21,709 bases of DNA from Planctomycetota bacterium. GTDB lineage: Bacteria; Planctomycetota; Planctomycetia; Pirellulales; UBA7805. How positions within the stretch are numbered: the stretch's first letter is position 1; every line of letters begins with the position of its first letter. The translations under genes were made by a program, and so were the position numbers. The stretch lies in the NCBI GenBank assembly GCA_014237955.1, contig JABABY010000010.1:1-21709 (forward strand), written 5' to 3'. The notes below the pieces were generated by a model. It saw only the letters and a program-made list of their open reading frames with translations. It was not told the origin of the DNA and did not search any database. Shown here in pieces: positions 1 to 8,206 of this stretch.

Positions 1-592
1 AGGCATGCAGTTCAAAACCTTCAATGTCGATTTTGGCAAGCGGTATCCGCTCAATCTTGTTTTCCGCGATATAGTCATCGAGACACAGGTTGTTGACAGC
101 GACATCACCTTCTTCGCCCACATAGGCGGCTCCAGTATGTTCAATGCGCCGGCAAAGACGGGATGTGCCGGGCTTGCTTGCAATGCAGCCGTGTACAATA
201 CGGAGATCAAACGATTCGTAGTGTTGGGCAGTTTCGTGCAGGATTGGAATCAAATCCGGATTAGCTTCAAAAAGGTGAAATGTGCAGTGTTCCTGCGTCT
301 GGGGGGTGCAGAGGCCAAAACTGGTCATGCCGCAGTTGGCCCCGATATCGAGATAGTGACCCCCAGAAGTCAGGAAAGGTTTTGCGATCTGTAAAAGTTC
401 GTTGTCGTAGCTGCCATCGATCAGGACGAGGCGGTTAAAGCCATCTCGCAAATCGAGGAGTGCTCTATGTTCTTCAGAAAAACGAACCATTTGGACCGGT
501 CTTTCACCTGTCAGCGAGAGCCAGAACGTAATCGCGCGATGACGTCTGAAAAAACGCGGGAGGCGCGGAACGATTTGGGATATTTGTACCAT
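1..592 (-). CDS. FkbM-family SAM-dependent methyltransferase, partial (C-terminus beyond left edge)
   Basis: This reading frame starts at the ATG at 592..590 and stays open for 197 codons to the left edge, so the C-terminal part is missing. The translation shows a SAM-binding Rossmann motif, LDIGANCGMTSFG, at about residues 81-93, an acidic FEANP motif in the next strand, and the FkbM hallmark KIDIEGFELHA at the truncated end. The family O-methylates sugars or other small hydroxyls with SAM as donor. Its ATG overlaps the TGA of the upstream glycosyltransferase by one base (TGATG), which implies translational coupling and places it in the polysaccharide operon. Its N-terminal ~75 residues do not resemble those of the other FkbM protein at 1880-2686, so the two probably methylate different positions or sugars. 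Family assignment is firm; the substrate is unknown. Confidence 0.88.
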   Translation of the reverse strand, partial: MVQISQIVPRLPRFFRRHRAITFWLSLTGERPVQMVRFSEEHRALLDLRDGFNRLVLIDGSYDNELLQIAKPFLTSGGHYLDIGANCGMTSFGLCTPQTQEHCTFHLFEANPDLIPILHETAQHYESFDLRIVHGCIASKPGTSRLCRRIEHTGAAYVGEEGDVAVNNLCLDDYIAENKIERIPLAKIDIEGFELHA

Positions 593-1857
593 CAGGCAAC
601 CATCTCCGAACGGATTGGATCGGGAACATCGGAAAAGTTGTAGAGTTGCATCAGATCGTGGACACTACGTGTCATCGAAAAACGAGAGCCTGCGACTCTT
701 TCGAGTGCTCGTGTTTGTTTGATGCGTTCTTGGCTGAGGATACCAGTAGCCTTCTCGGCCCACTTGCCTGGCCCGAGGCTAAGCGGGAGGGTGTTGAAGA
801 GTTCGGGAACGACAACCGCATCCTCAGGGATGCCGGGAGAGAGCAACATAGGCAGGCCGGCCGCTTGTGCTTCAACGACGACCAGCCCGAGTCCCTCTTT
901 AGGATGTTCTAGTCTGGGAAAGACAAACAGATCGCTGTTGGCCATCAACTCGGCGGTGTCGTCGCGCCAGCCGAGCATGCGAATCCGCTCTTTGACGCCG
1001 AGCGATTGAGCCTCTAGCTCCACCAAATCCGAAAGGTCTCCGCTCCCGACAAAAACGGCATACGCGCTCGGTACGTGCGGCAGGATCGATGCCAGCATCT
1101 CGACAACAAACGTCGGATTCTTTAGGGGGGTCATGCGTCCTACAAACAACAGGACCGTTGCATCACTCGGCAGTCCAAGTTCACCCCGCAATGCATCTCG
1201 CTGCGGTTTGCACTTGCGGAACGGTTTTGGATCCACACCGTAATACAATAATTGATCGCGGGAGGGGCCCCGTTGCCGGCCCCGCATAAATTGTTGCAAG
1301 ACGTGTCCCGAAATACCCACGATACCATCCGCAAGGTGCAGACAACATTGCCGGAGTGGCTCGAGTGCCAGACGTCTCTTAAAAACACTTGGCGTGGGAA
1401 GGGCTTCATCGGTGTTGTGGATGTGTACCAGTCGTTTTTTGATCGGCAATCCCCATGCAGCCAACAGGTAGAGACCGCTCATAAAATCGTGATGGCAGTG
1501 CAGGATGTCGTAGTTGCCCATTCGCAGCGTGTTTCGTAAATGCCTTAAAAATTTCACAGTGCGTGCAATTCCAACCGGTGCATAGATAATCCGGCCTCCA
1601 TGTTCTCGTACGATCGTGTCGAGTTTTCCGGGCCTTCCGAGAGTGCAATAAAATGTCCATTCCAGCGAGGGAAATTGTTGGCGTGATTCCACAAAGGTCC
1701 GCACCAACCAGTTCTCGACAGCACCCCGGTCAAGGTTTTCCACAATGTGGAGAACCCGATGGGGTGTTGTCCGCGCACTTGCGCCGGATCGCTGTTTTTG
1801 GCAATTTTCAGCCGACGACACGCTATCGCCGGAGCATGATGTATTTCTGGATATCAC
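592..1857 (-). CDS. Glycosyltransferase family 4 (EpsF-like), 421 aa
   Basis: A retaining GT-B glycosyltransferase that would add a sugar from a nucleotide donor to a lipid-linked glycan in the cytoplasm. The N-terminal domain begins with RVLHIVENLDRGAVENW (about residues 34-50), typical of EpsF-like GT4 enzymes, and contains a glycine-rich acceptor-side region. The C-terminal donor domain has VGRMTPLKNP (239-248) and the E-x7-E motif, E321 to E329, in KEGLGLVVVEAQAAGLP. Length is normal for the family. The start at 1857 is GTG, and no other start lies between it and the upstream in-frame stop at 1893. A second GTG at residue 13 is possible, since homology only begins near residue 33. It lies 22 bases after the FkbM gene and overlaps the next gene by one base. 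The sugar transferred cannot be deduced. Confidence 0.9.
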   Translation of the reverse strand: MISRNTSCSGDSVSSAENCQKQRSGASARTTPHRVLHIVENLDRGAVENWLVRTFVESRQQFPSLEWTFYCTLGRPGKLDTIVREHGGRIIYAPVGIARTVKFLRHLRNTLRMGNYDILHCHHDFMSGLYLLAAWGLPIKKRLVHIHNTDEALPTPSVFKRRLALEPLRQCCLHLADGIVGISGHVLQQFMRGRQRGPSRDQLLYYGVDPKPFRKCKPQRDALRGELGLPSDATVLLFVGRMTPLKNPTFVVEMLASILPHVPSAYAVFVGSGDLSDLVELEAQSLGVKERIRMLGWRDDTAELMANSDLFVFPRLEHPKEGLGLVVVEAQAAGLPMLLSPGIPEDAVVVPELFNTLPLSLGPGKWAEKATGILSQERIKQTRALERVAGSRFSMTRSVHDLMQLYNFSDVPDPIRSEMVA

Positions 1858-1879
1858 TTTTAATACTTTGCAATCAACG

Positions 1880-2686
1880 TCATCGAGTAATCAGAAGCGT
1901 TCCGTATTGGGGGCCATCACTGAGCTTTTGGCGTTCATCGAGATAAGAAATGGTTCGCTCGTGCTCCTCTGCAATTGTTAGAATCTCTTCGAAGGTGACG
2001 CCAAATTCTTCCCAGGCAAACGGATGGAGTTCACACAATATCTTGCAGTTGGACTTTAAGATTTGTTTTGCTCCTCGAAGTACGTGTACTTCGGCGCCCT
2101 CAACATCAATTTTGAGAAGCTGAGGCACAGGAGTTTTGGTGCGTTGCAGATAGTGGTCCAGGGTTTCTGTCGGAACCCGAATCGTAGAAACTGTGGGGTC
2201 GGACCCGTTCATGAAATCGACGCCCGATCGTGCCAGGGAAGACTGGGCGTTACCTCCTTTGGTGTAAAAATCGTGTTCGCCGCTGGTGTCCGAAATCGCA
2301 ATCGGTTCCACCACTACCTGTTGTTGCTGGTGATTCAGTTTCAGGTTGCGATACAATAGCTTGCATGCGTCGGGATCGGGCTCAAAAGCGGTGACCTTCC
2401 CGGACGCGCCTACCAATGCTGCAGCCAATACACTGTATTCTCCTGTATGGGCCCCGATATCGATCAACGACTCGCCGATTTGAAGATGGCTGAGTAAGTA
2501 TTCGATCTGCCGAACATCATTACGAACATTGGAGTTGTCGTCGTCCCGATAGTTCAGTCGAACGGGTCGTGTTCCAGGGAGGTAGCGCAGCTTCAGATCT
2601 CCATACTGAATCGGCTCACCACGTCGCTGATACAATGCCGCTTTTAATGAGTTGGCAACTCGTTGGGGTATCAATGTTTGTAACAT
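1880..2686 (-). CDS. FkbM-family SAM-dependent methyltransferase, 268 aa
   Basis: A complete FkbM (Methyltransf_21) protein expected to O-methylate a sugar hydroxyl. The SAM-binding motif DIGAHTGEYSV lies at residues 76-86, the strand-2 motif FEPDPD at 101-106, and the signature LKIDVEGAEVHVLRGA at about 191-206. An AAGG-type ribosome site sits about 7 bases before the ATG at 2686. It lies 100 bases downstream of the sulfotransferase gene and 22 bases upstream of the GT4 gene, inside the minus-strand polysaccharide operon. A role in glycan decoration or capping is therefore likely, although FkbM relatives also act on polyketides and lipids. I see no signal peptide or membrane segment, so it should be cytoplasmic. 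Confidence 0.9.
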   Translation of the reverse strand: MLQTLIPQRVANSLKAALYQRRGEPIQYGDLKLRYLPGTRPVRLNYRDDDNSNVRNDVRQIEYLLSHLQIGESLIDIGAHTGEYSVLAAALVGASGKVTAFEPDPDACKLLYRNLKLNHQQQQVVVEPIAISDTSGEHDFYTKGGNAQSSLARSGVDFMNGSDPTVSTIRVPTETLDHYLQRTKTPVPQLLKIDVEGAEVHVLRGAKQILKSNCKILCELHPFAWEEFGVTFEEILTIAEEHERTISYLDERQKLSDGPQYGTLLITR

Positions 2687-2786
2687 ACTTTGCCTTTGGA
2701 TAGCGAGTTGTGGTGTTTCATGATCTCTTGAGACACGCTCGATCGTTGTTGATGAAGCAAGGCACTTGTGCCGTGATGTTTCAAAC

Positions 2787-3746
2787 TCACGCAGCAGCGA
2801 CTTGTTCGCTGAGCCAGTCGGTAAAGTCGATGCGTGTTAGGCTTGACAGTTCATGGATGTCGGACCGATAACACTCGATCAGTTCGTTATATATATCAAA
2901 CGGAAGATTGTTTTTGATTGAGCGAGATCTTTTGTTGAGCCTGTTGATTGTTTGCCTCGTGTGGTGAGCGAGCGGGACATTTCCCAGAATCGTTTTCAGG
3001 ACTTTGCGCACAGGACTGGTCTGATTGAGATTGAGCCAATTGTAAAGTCTGCGGTTCTGAGGTTCGATCGTCACATTCTTTCGGTCCAGACCGGGTATAG
3101 GAACATCGGGGTCTACGTCAAGAAACTGAAATATTCTTCGAAGAGTTCCAACAATATCATTTGTGAGGTCTTCATATCGAAGGACACAGATCTGGTTCTC
3201 TGGGAACACCGAAAAATATTTTTGAAGCTGGCGACCGTAGAATCCCATATCTTTGAGCCAGCCTATTGTGTTTTTATTATCCTTGTCTTCCGCGTTGTAA
3301 TCGGAAACCAATCTCTCATTCAGAAAATCCTTTCGAAATGATTCATGGCTTGTGTTGTTGCATGTCGGATCGTTCTGGTGCCAGTACATATACATCGACA
3401 TGGCTCTCTCGACGGGATTGCGAAGAATGGTCAATAGTTTGCCATTTGGAGCGAACGCATACATGGCCTCTGCACAGTGATTGCAATAGATGTAATAGGG
3501 CGAGGCTTCTCCGATGACTTTGCAGTTGTCTGTGTTTCGAAATAATTGCAGATACCCACTTTTAGTAGTGGTCGTATGTCCTCTTTCGGGCCAGCCATAA
3601 GGGTTGTTGTTGCTGTAGATGAAATAGTTGGGTTCTTTTACTTTGGAAATGAAAATATCTGGATGTTGCGAAAGGTAATGGGACACCGCAGTCGTTGCGC
3701 ATTTTGGCGGACCGATGAGAAAAAAATTCGGAAAAGCATTTTCCAT
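2787..3746 (-). CDS. PAPS-dependent sulfotransferase, 319 aa
   Basis: Carbohydrate-type sulfotransferase that would transfer sulfate from PAPS to a glycan hydroxyl. Counting from the chosen start, the 5'-phosphosulfate loop GPPKCATT is at residues 12-19 with the expected lysine K15, and the 3'-phosphate motif LRNPVERAMSMY is at about 108-119 with R109 and S117. VLRYEDL follows further on. The frame is open to 3788, but the ATG at 3746 is preferred: it overlaps the TGA of the upstream glycosyltransferase (TGATG), has AAGGAG 10 bases before it, and starts just before the conserved core. Parts of this gene are clearly AT-rich compared with its neighbours (33% GC at 2881-2940, 38% at 3241-3300, hand-counted), which suggests recent acquisition. 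The acceptor is unknown; the operon points to a polysaccharide. Confidence 0.9.
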   Translation of the reverse strand: MENAFPNFFLIGPPKCATTAVSHYLSQHPDIFISKVKEPNYFIYSNNNPYGWPERGHTTTTKSGYLQLFRNTDNCKVIGEASPYYIYCNHCAEAMYAFAPNGKLLTILRNPVERAMSMYMYWHQNDPTCNNTSHESFRKDFLNERLVSDYNAEDKDNKNTIGWLKDMGFYGRQLQKYFSVFPENQICVLRYEDLTNDIVGTLRRIFQFLDVDPDVPIPGLDRKNVTIEPQNRRLYNWLNLNQTSPVRKVLKTILGNVPLAHHTRQTINRLNKRSRSIKNNLPFDIYNELIECYRSDIHELSSLTRIDFTDWLSEQVAAA

Positions 3747-4804
3747 CAGCGAATGACTCCTTGTGCATGCGGCTCGCAATCCGCGCAATGGGAAGTATTC
3801 ATGCCTGCTATCATGAGGTGGTTATCATTGGGAGTCATCTCACTCTGTCTGGGACTGGGTGTCATTTCTCGTCGATCGCTATAGGGAGCATCAAGTTCGC
3901 TTTTCGCGAGTGACTGTCGCGCTTTGCGTTCACCGCGGCAGACCGCACGAAAGATCTGTCGATCGTTGCGACTCATCCGCACCATCTGCAGAAGATTGAG
4001 CAGTCTTCGGCCGAAGGAAACAGGTTGCGGCATTTCGCCCCGCAAAGATCGGAAAAAGACGCCCGAATAGTGGATCCCCTCAGCAAGTCGCACAAGGTAA
4101 TCCTGAGAAAGACGATCCGGTGGAATCAAATGGGCCAACTTCAGGTTATGGTAGAGGCCCATAGATAAACCGATATCACATGCGCAGGCGGCGAGGTCGT
4201 TATCGCCCGCCGACATTAGCGACGTACCGCGGCGATCCAATAAGGTGTTTCGTTTTCCGCTTTCATGTAAGGCCAGATAGTGTTCCGCAACGCACCGGCG
4301 GACGCAAAGACCCGCACCACACGGCATCGTCTCTGTTAGGTGGGGCAGGTTGGACCAAACGTTACGATCGAATTCGCGCGCGACAAGCATACCCCAGTAG
4401 CGACGGGTCCATGTGGGCGGGTCCGCTTCAAATTCTGGAAAACACTGTCCACTCCATGCGCCTATATCGATCCGCTGTTGAGCAATCGTCTCCACCTGAT
4501 CAAGAAAGTCTTCTGCCAGGACATTGTCGTCGTCCACAAAAATTAACAAATCGCCCTTTGCCTCACGAATTCCACGGAGCCTGGCATGGGTCAACCCCAA
4601 GGACTCTTCGCGAATCAGGCGGGCCCGAGGATGCCAGGCCAGATCGAATTCGCTCGCCACAGGTTGTGTTGAGGCGTTGTCAATCAGCAGGAATTCCCAA
4701 CGTGCCATATCCAGTGACTGTTGTCGCAAACCTTCGAGAACGCGCAGTAGATAGTCGCGTCGCGGGTTGTAGGTACAAGTAATTACTGAAATCCTGACAC
4801 TCAT
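3746..4804 (-). CDS. Glycosyltransferase family 2 (GT-A), 352 aa
   Basis: An inverting GT-A glycosyltransferase. The N-terminal domain has the family-2 opening ISVITCTYNPRRDYL, the nucleotide-binding D42 in LLIDNAST (residues 39-46), and the metal-binding DDD at 91-93 in LIFVDDDN. The C-terminal ~130 residues do not show clear membrane spans, so the enzyme is probably cytoplasmic or peripheral to the membrane. It lies between the wzt-like gene (49 bases upstream) and the sulfotransferase gene (one-base overlap), so it most likely extends the exported glycan. The last ~45 residues are polar, look low in conservation, and include several S/P/M/T-rich stretches. Donor and acceptor sugars are unknown. 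Confidence 0.9.
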   Translation of the reverse strand: MSVRISVITCTYNPRRDYLLRVLEGLRQQSLDMARWEFLLIDNASTQPVASEFDLAWHPRARLIREESLGLTHARLRGIREAKGDLLIFVDDDNVLAEDFLDQVETIAQQRIDIGAWSGQCFPEFEADPPTWTRRYWGMLVAREFDRNVWSNLPHLTETMPCGAGLCVRRCVAEHYLALHESGKRNTLLDRRGTSLMSAGDNDLAACACDIGLSMGLYHNLKLAHLIPPDRLSQDYLVRLAEGIHYSGVFFRSLRGEMPQPVSFGRRLLNLLQMVRMSRNDRQIFRAVCRGERKARQSLAKSELDAPYSDRREMTPSPRQSEMTPNDNHLMIAGMNTSHCADCEPHAQGVIR

Positions 4805-4853
4805 TGGTACGACCCAATCAATTGGTAAAAAGCAAAAACATACATTGAATCAG

Positions 4854-6137
4854 TCATACGGCGATTTTGGCTTCTACGGGAAAAGATTTGTAGTGATAGC
4901 GGCAGGGTGAAACGATGCATCCGTGTTCTGGTTTATGGGGGTGACTTCGGCCTACGATCGGACTTTCAGTAATTTCGAAGGAGATCGTTTTCTTTACATA
5001 GTCATATCCGGTCTTGTAGTGCGGTCCTGCCCAAAAGTCGACGGAGTAAACGCCAGGAATCAGCGGTGGCAGATCAATCTCTAGATGTACATCATGGATT
5101 CCCGGCGTGCCTTCAATAAAGCACTCGGTTTCGGGGAGTGCTTGCGCAATCGGTGAATGAGACTGGTGAAAGATATCTGCCGCCATGAAATAGCGACTAC
5201 AGGACTGTGAGCACTCAATGGCTATATCACAGTGCAGCTTTATGCAGGGCTGTTTTCCGGAAAGCCTCGATTCAATTTGATGAATACGAATCGGGGACTG
5301 GGTGGGACTGTCATTGCGAGTCCATTTGGAGCAAACCTCAGCAACAGAGTGGTTGGAGTAATGCTCGATCGCTTCGATAACGGGCCCTTCAAAAGCCACA
5401 TGTCCTTTTTCTAGCACAACACCACGAGGACAGAGTGATCGCACTGCGGCCATATTGTGACTGACGAACAATACGGTACGCCCGCCTTTGGATACATCTG
5501 ACATTTTCCCAAGACATTTTTTCTGAAAGTTAATGTCACCTACAGCCAACACCTCGTCAACGACAAGGATTTCAGGTTCAAGATGAGCTGCGACCGCAAA
5601 GGCGAGTCGTACATACATTCCACTGCTGTATCGTTTGACTGGCGTGTCCAGAAATTTTTCGACTTCGGCAAATGCAACAATCTCGTCAAACTTTTTCAGG
5701 ATTTCGCGGCGGTTCATTCCCAGAACGGCGCCGTTGAGGAAAATATTTTCACGACCTGAAAGTTCAGGATGAAAGCCGGTGCCAACTTCCAGAAGACTAG
5801 CCACCCGTCCGTTCAGGCAGATGCGCCCACGGGTGGGCTCGGTGATCCGACTGAGAATCTTGAGCAGGGTACTTTTGCCGGCACCGTTGCTACCAATAAT
5901 TCCAATGACATCTCCAGGGTCGATGTCGAAAGAAACATCTCGAAGCGCCCAAAACTCTTCAGTGTGGTCTCCCGAAACAATCTGACGACCGCGCGCCAGA
6001 TTCAGGGCCTTGCGGCCAAAACTTTTTGCCTTTTCGCCAATGACATCGCGCAATGCAGTGTAGCTTTCTGCAGGCTTGGATTGATGTCCAATGAGGTAGG
6101 ACTTGCCAAGATTCTCAATCGAAATGATGGGTGGCAT
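4854..6137 (-). CDS. wzt: Wzt-type polysaccharide ABC transporter ATPase with C-terminal glycan-recognition domain, 427 aa
   Basis: ATPase of a polysaccharide (O-antigen or teichoic-acid type) exporter acting with the adjacent permease at the inner membrane. Walker A GSNGAGKST is at residues 82-90, the ABC signature YSSGM at 170-174, Walker B ILVVDE at 190-195 and the switch histidine at 227. An N-terminal ~60 residues with the aromatic W63 in FWALRDVSF is typical of the TagH/Wzt/RfbB group. After the ATPase a ~155-residue C-terminal region (about 270-427) resembles the beta-sandwich domain of Wzt proteins that read the modified non-reducing end of the chain; GVYSVDFW is typical. The permease gene ends 83 bases upstream. 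The symbol follows the functional class and does not imply close identity with the E. coli gene. Confidence 0.92.
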   Translation of the reverse strand: MPPIISIENLGKSYLIGHQSKPAESYTALRDVIGEKAKSFGRKALNLARGRQIVSGDHTEEFWALRDVSFDIDPGDVIGIIGSNGAGKSTLLKILSRITEPTRGRICLNGRVASLLEVGTGFHPELSGRENIFLNGAVLGMNRREILKKFDEIVAFAEVEKFLDTPVKRYSSGMYVRLAFAVAAHLEPEILVVDEVLAVGDINFQKKCLGKMSDVSKGGRTVLFVSHNMAAVRSLCPRGVVLEKGHVAFEGPVIEAIEHYSNHSVAEVCSKWTRNDSPTQSPIRIHQIESRLSGKQPCIKLHCDIAIECSQSCSRYFMAADIFHQSHSPIAQALPETECFIEGTPGIHDVHLEIDLPPLIPGVYSVDFWAGPHYKTGYDYVKKTISFEITESPIVGRSHPHKPEHGCIVSPCRYHYKSFPVEAKIAV

Positions 6138-6220
6138 GCGTGCTTTAAATCGAGTTGCTGGATTCTAAGACGTTACTGGATCCCGAGCCATTGTTTCCTG
6201 AGTTCAATATCTGCCGTGCG

Positions 6221-7042
6221 TTAGATGAAATCTGCAAAACGGCTCTCCATCCGGCGGAACTGGCGAATACCAAACCAGAGAAAAAAGGCAGTGATCCCAA
6301 GACTGGTAAGAAATCCAGGCCAATAGATAGAACTTTCTCCACCGAGAATACACCAGCGGAATCCATCAATCACCCCAACAATTGGATTCATGGAGTAAAG
6401 GAGTCGCCACTTCTCAGGGATCACACTGCTGCTGAATCCGACTGGCGAAATATAGAGGCCAAATTGAACAATGAATGGAATCACATAGCGAAAGTCTCGG
6501 TAACGCACGTTTAAAGTGGTAATCCATAGACCGGGGCCAAGGCTTGCGAGGAAGGCGATGCCGACAAACAATGGCAAAAGGACAATCTGCCATCCCGGTA
6601 TAAATTGGTACCAGATCATCATTGCGACAAGAATGAAAAAGCTGATCAGGAAGTCGACAAAGGCCACCATGATCGTGGCGGTCGGTACGATAAGACGGGG
6701 AAAGAAAACTTTACTGATCAAATTCGCATTGTTGACTAGGCTACTTGAAGATTCGGATAACGCAGTGGAAAAAAATGTCCAAGGAAGCATTCCTGCAAAA
6801 ACCATCAGAGCATAGGGTGCATCACCTACCGTGGGTAATTTTGCAATTTTCCCAAAGATAACGGTAAAGACGACCATCGTCAGGACCGGGCGTATCACTG
6901 CCCAGGCAATGCCGATCACGGTCTGTTTGTAACGGACCGAAATATCACGCCAGGCAAGAACCTGAAACAATTCGCGATATTGCCAAAGGTCTCGCCAATA
7001 GCGACGAGCGGAACTGCCAGGTTCAATAATGATTGGTTGCAT
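6221..7042 (-). CDS. wzm: Wzm-type polysaccharide ABC transporter permease, 273 aa
   Basis: Integral membrane ABC-2 permease for lipid-linked polysaccharide. The amphipathic start (YWRDLWQYRELFQVLAWRD) followed by SVRYKQTVIGIAWAVIRP is a clear hallmark of the Wzm/TagG/RfbA family. About six hydrophobic segments follow, for example around LTMVVFTVIFG, DFLISFFILVAMMIW, IVLLPLFVGIAFLASLG and FIVQFGLYISPVGFSS, with the conserved MNPIVGVIDGFRW before the last span. Length is normal. It lies directly upstream of its ATPase and 141 bases downstream of gmd. No strong ribosome site precedes the ATG at 7042. Function as the channel for the operon's glycan is inferred from family and position. Confidence 0.93.
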   Translation of the reverse strand: MQPIIIEPGSSARRYWRDLWQYRELFQVLAWRDISVRYKQTVIGIAWAVIRPVLTMVVFTVIFGKIAKLPTVGDAPYALMVFAGMLPWTFFSTALSESSSSLVNNANLISKVFFPRLIVPTATIMVAFVDFLISFFILVAMMIWYQFIPGWQIVLLPLFVGIAFLASLGPGLWITTLNVRYRDFRYVIPFIVQFGLYISPVGFSSSVIPEKWRLLYSMNPIVGVIDGFRWCILGGESSIYWPGFLTSLGITAFFLWFGIRQFRRMESRFADFI

Positions 7043-7183
7043 TTACTTTTTCAAAAAATAATCGACAACGTCGCGTTTCATTGTTGTGGTCACGATCCCA
7101 CGAGTTGATGGAGATCATCGTGAAGAACGCTCGCTTGCTGGAGGCAAAAATCACAAGACAAGAGTTCTCCTCTAAGAAAGCAG

Positions 7184-8206
7184 TTAGCCCGCTTTGCGTA
7201 GAGATACGGCGTGTTCTGAACGAGCCAGTTCCCAATCAGCGTGGACCATGATCCGTGTGAGTTCCTCGAATGTTGTCTGGGGAACCCACCCCAATTTCTC
7301 TTTTGTCTTGGTCGCATCTCCCAGGAGTAAATCGACTTCGCTTGGTCGCAGATAACGTGGATCGGTCTCTACATATTCTTGGTAGGGAAGCCCCACTTCT
7401 TTGAAGACAAGTTCTAGAAAATCGCGAACACTATGTGTTTCACCGGTGGCAATCACATAGTCGTCGGGTTCATTTTGCTGCAGCATCAGCCACATTGCTT
7501 CGACGTAATCTTTGGCATAGCCCCAATCACGTTTGGCATCGAGATTTCCCAGATAGAGCTTGTCTTGCAGCCCTTCTCGGATTCGTGTGGCAGCCCGTGT
7601 AATTTTTCGCGTTACAAATGTTTCTCCACGACGCGGAGATTCGTGATTAAAGAGGATGCCGTTGCAGGCGAAGATGTTGTAAGCCTCTCGATAATTCTGT
7701 GTCTGATAAAAGCTGTAGACTTTGGCACACGCATAGGGACTGCGAGGATGAAACGGTGTTGTTTCACTTTGAGGAACCTCATGAACTTTACCATACATTT
7801 CACTCGAAGATGCCTGATACAAACGAACATCTTTGTGCTTGCGTATCTGGCGGATGGCTTCCAGAAGTCGCAGCGTTCCAAGTGCACCGACGTCGACGGT
7901 GTAAAGTGGCTGATCGAATGAGACACGCACATGGCTTTGTGCGCCGAGATTGTAAATCTCGTCCGGTTCGATCGAGAAAACGAGGTTCGACAGGCAGGTG
8001 CCGTCAGACAGATCCCCGTAGTGTAATTTTAGATTGCCGCGGGATTCATGTTGGTCCTGATAGAGATGTTCCAGTCGGCCTGTGTTGAATGTGCTTGCCC
8101 GGCGGACCATGCCGTGCACTTCGTAGCCTTTTTCAAGTAGTAGTTCCGCAAGATAGGAACCATCTTGGCCGGTGATTCCTGTAACGAGTGCAATTTTGTT
8201 TTCCAT
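7184..8206 (-). CDS. gmd: GDP-mannose 4,6-dehydratase, 340 aa
   Basis: Converts GDP-D-mannose to GDP-4-keto-6-deoxy-D-mannose, precursor of GDP-fucose, GDP-rhamnose, GDP-perosamine and related sugars. It is a cytosolic extended short-chain dehydrogenase. The NADP-binding loop TGITGQDGSYLAE is at about residues 9-21. The catalytic set lies in ASSSEMYGK (S134/S135, E136) and SPYACAK (Y158, K162). NHESPRRGETFVTRKITRA, a strong Gmd signature, follows. AAGGA lies 9 bases before the ATG at 8206. This is the first gene of the minus-strand locus, and its promoter must lie in 8207-8510. No second-step enzyme (Fcl/WcaG, Rmd or Per) is present in the window, so the final sugar is open. Confidence 0.95.
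   Translation of the reverse strand: MENKIALVTGITGQDGSYLAELLLEKGYEVHGMVRRASTFNTGRLEHLYQDQHESRGNLKLHYGDLSDGTCLSNLVFSIEPDEIYNLGAQSHVRVSFDQPLYTVDVGALGTLRLLEAIRQIRKHKDVRLYQASSSEMYGKVHEVPQSETTPFHPRSPYACAKVYSFYQTQNYREAYNIFACNGILFNHESPRRGETFVTRKITRAATRIREGLQDKLYLGNLDAKRDWGYAKDYVEAMWLMLQQNEPDDYVIATGETHSVRDFLELVFKEVGLPYQEYVETDPRYLRPSEVDLLLGDATKTKEKLGWVPQTTFEELTRIMVHADWELARSEHAVSLRKAG

Noticed and set aside
5..394. 129-codon plus-strand frame at the left edge
   Set aside because: It is the antisense of the partial FkbM gene; the minus strand reads through clear family motifs and this frame shows none.
3747..3788. 14-codon extension of the sulfotransferase
   Set aside because: The ATG at 3746 has a ribosome site and a one-base overlap with the previous gene, and homology starts there.
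4180..4782. 200-codon plus-strand frame
   Set aside because: Lies wholly antisense to the GT2 gene, whose motifs are clear; the translation is rich in R and P with no domain.
7433..7921. 162-codon plus-strand frame
   Set aside because: Antisense to gmd and without recognisable domain or ribosome site.
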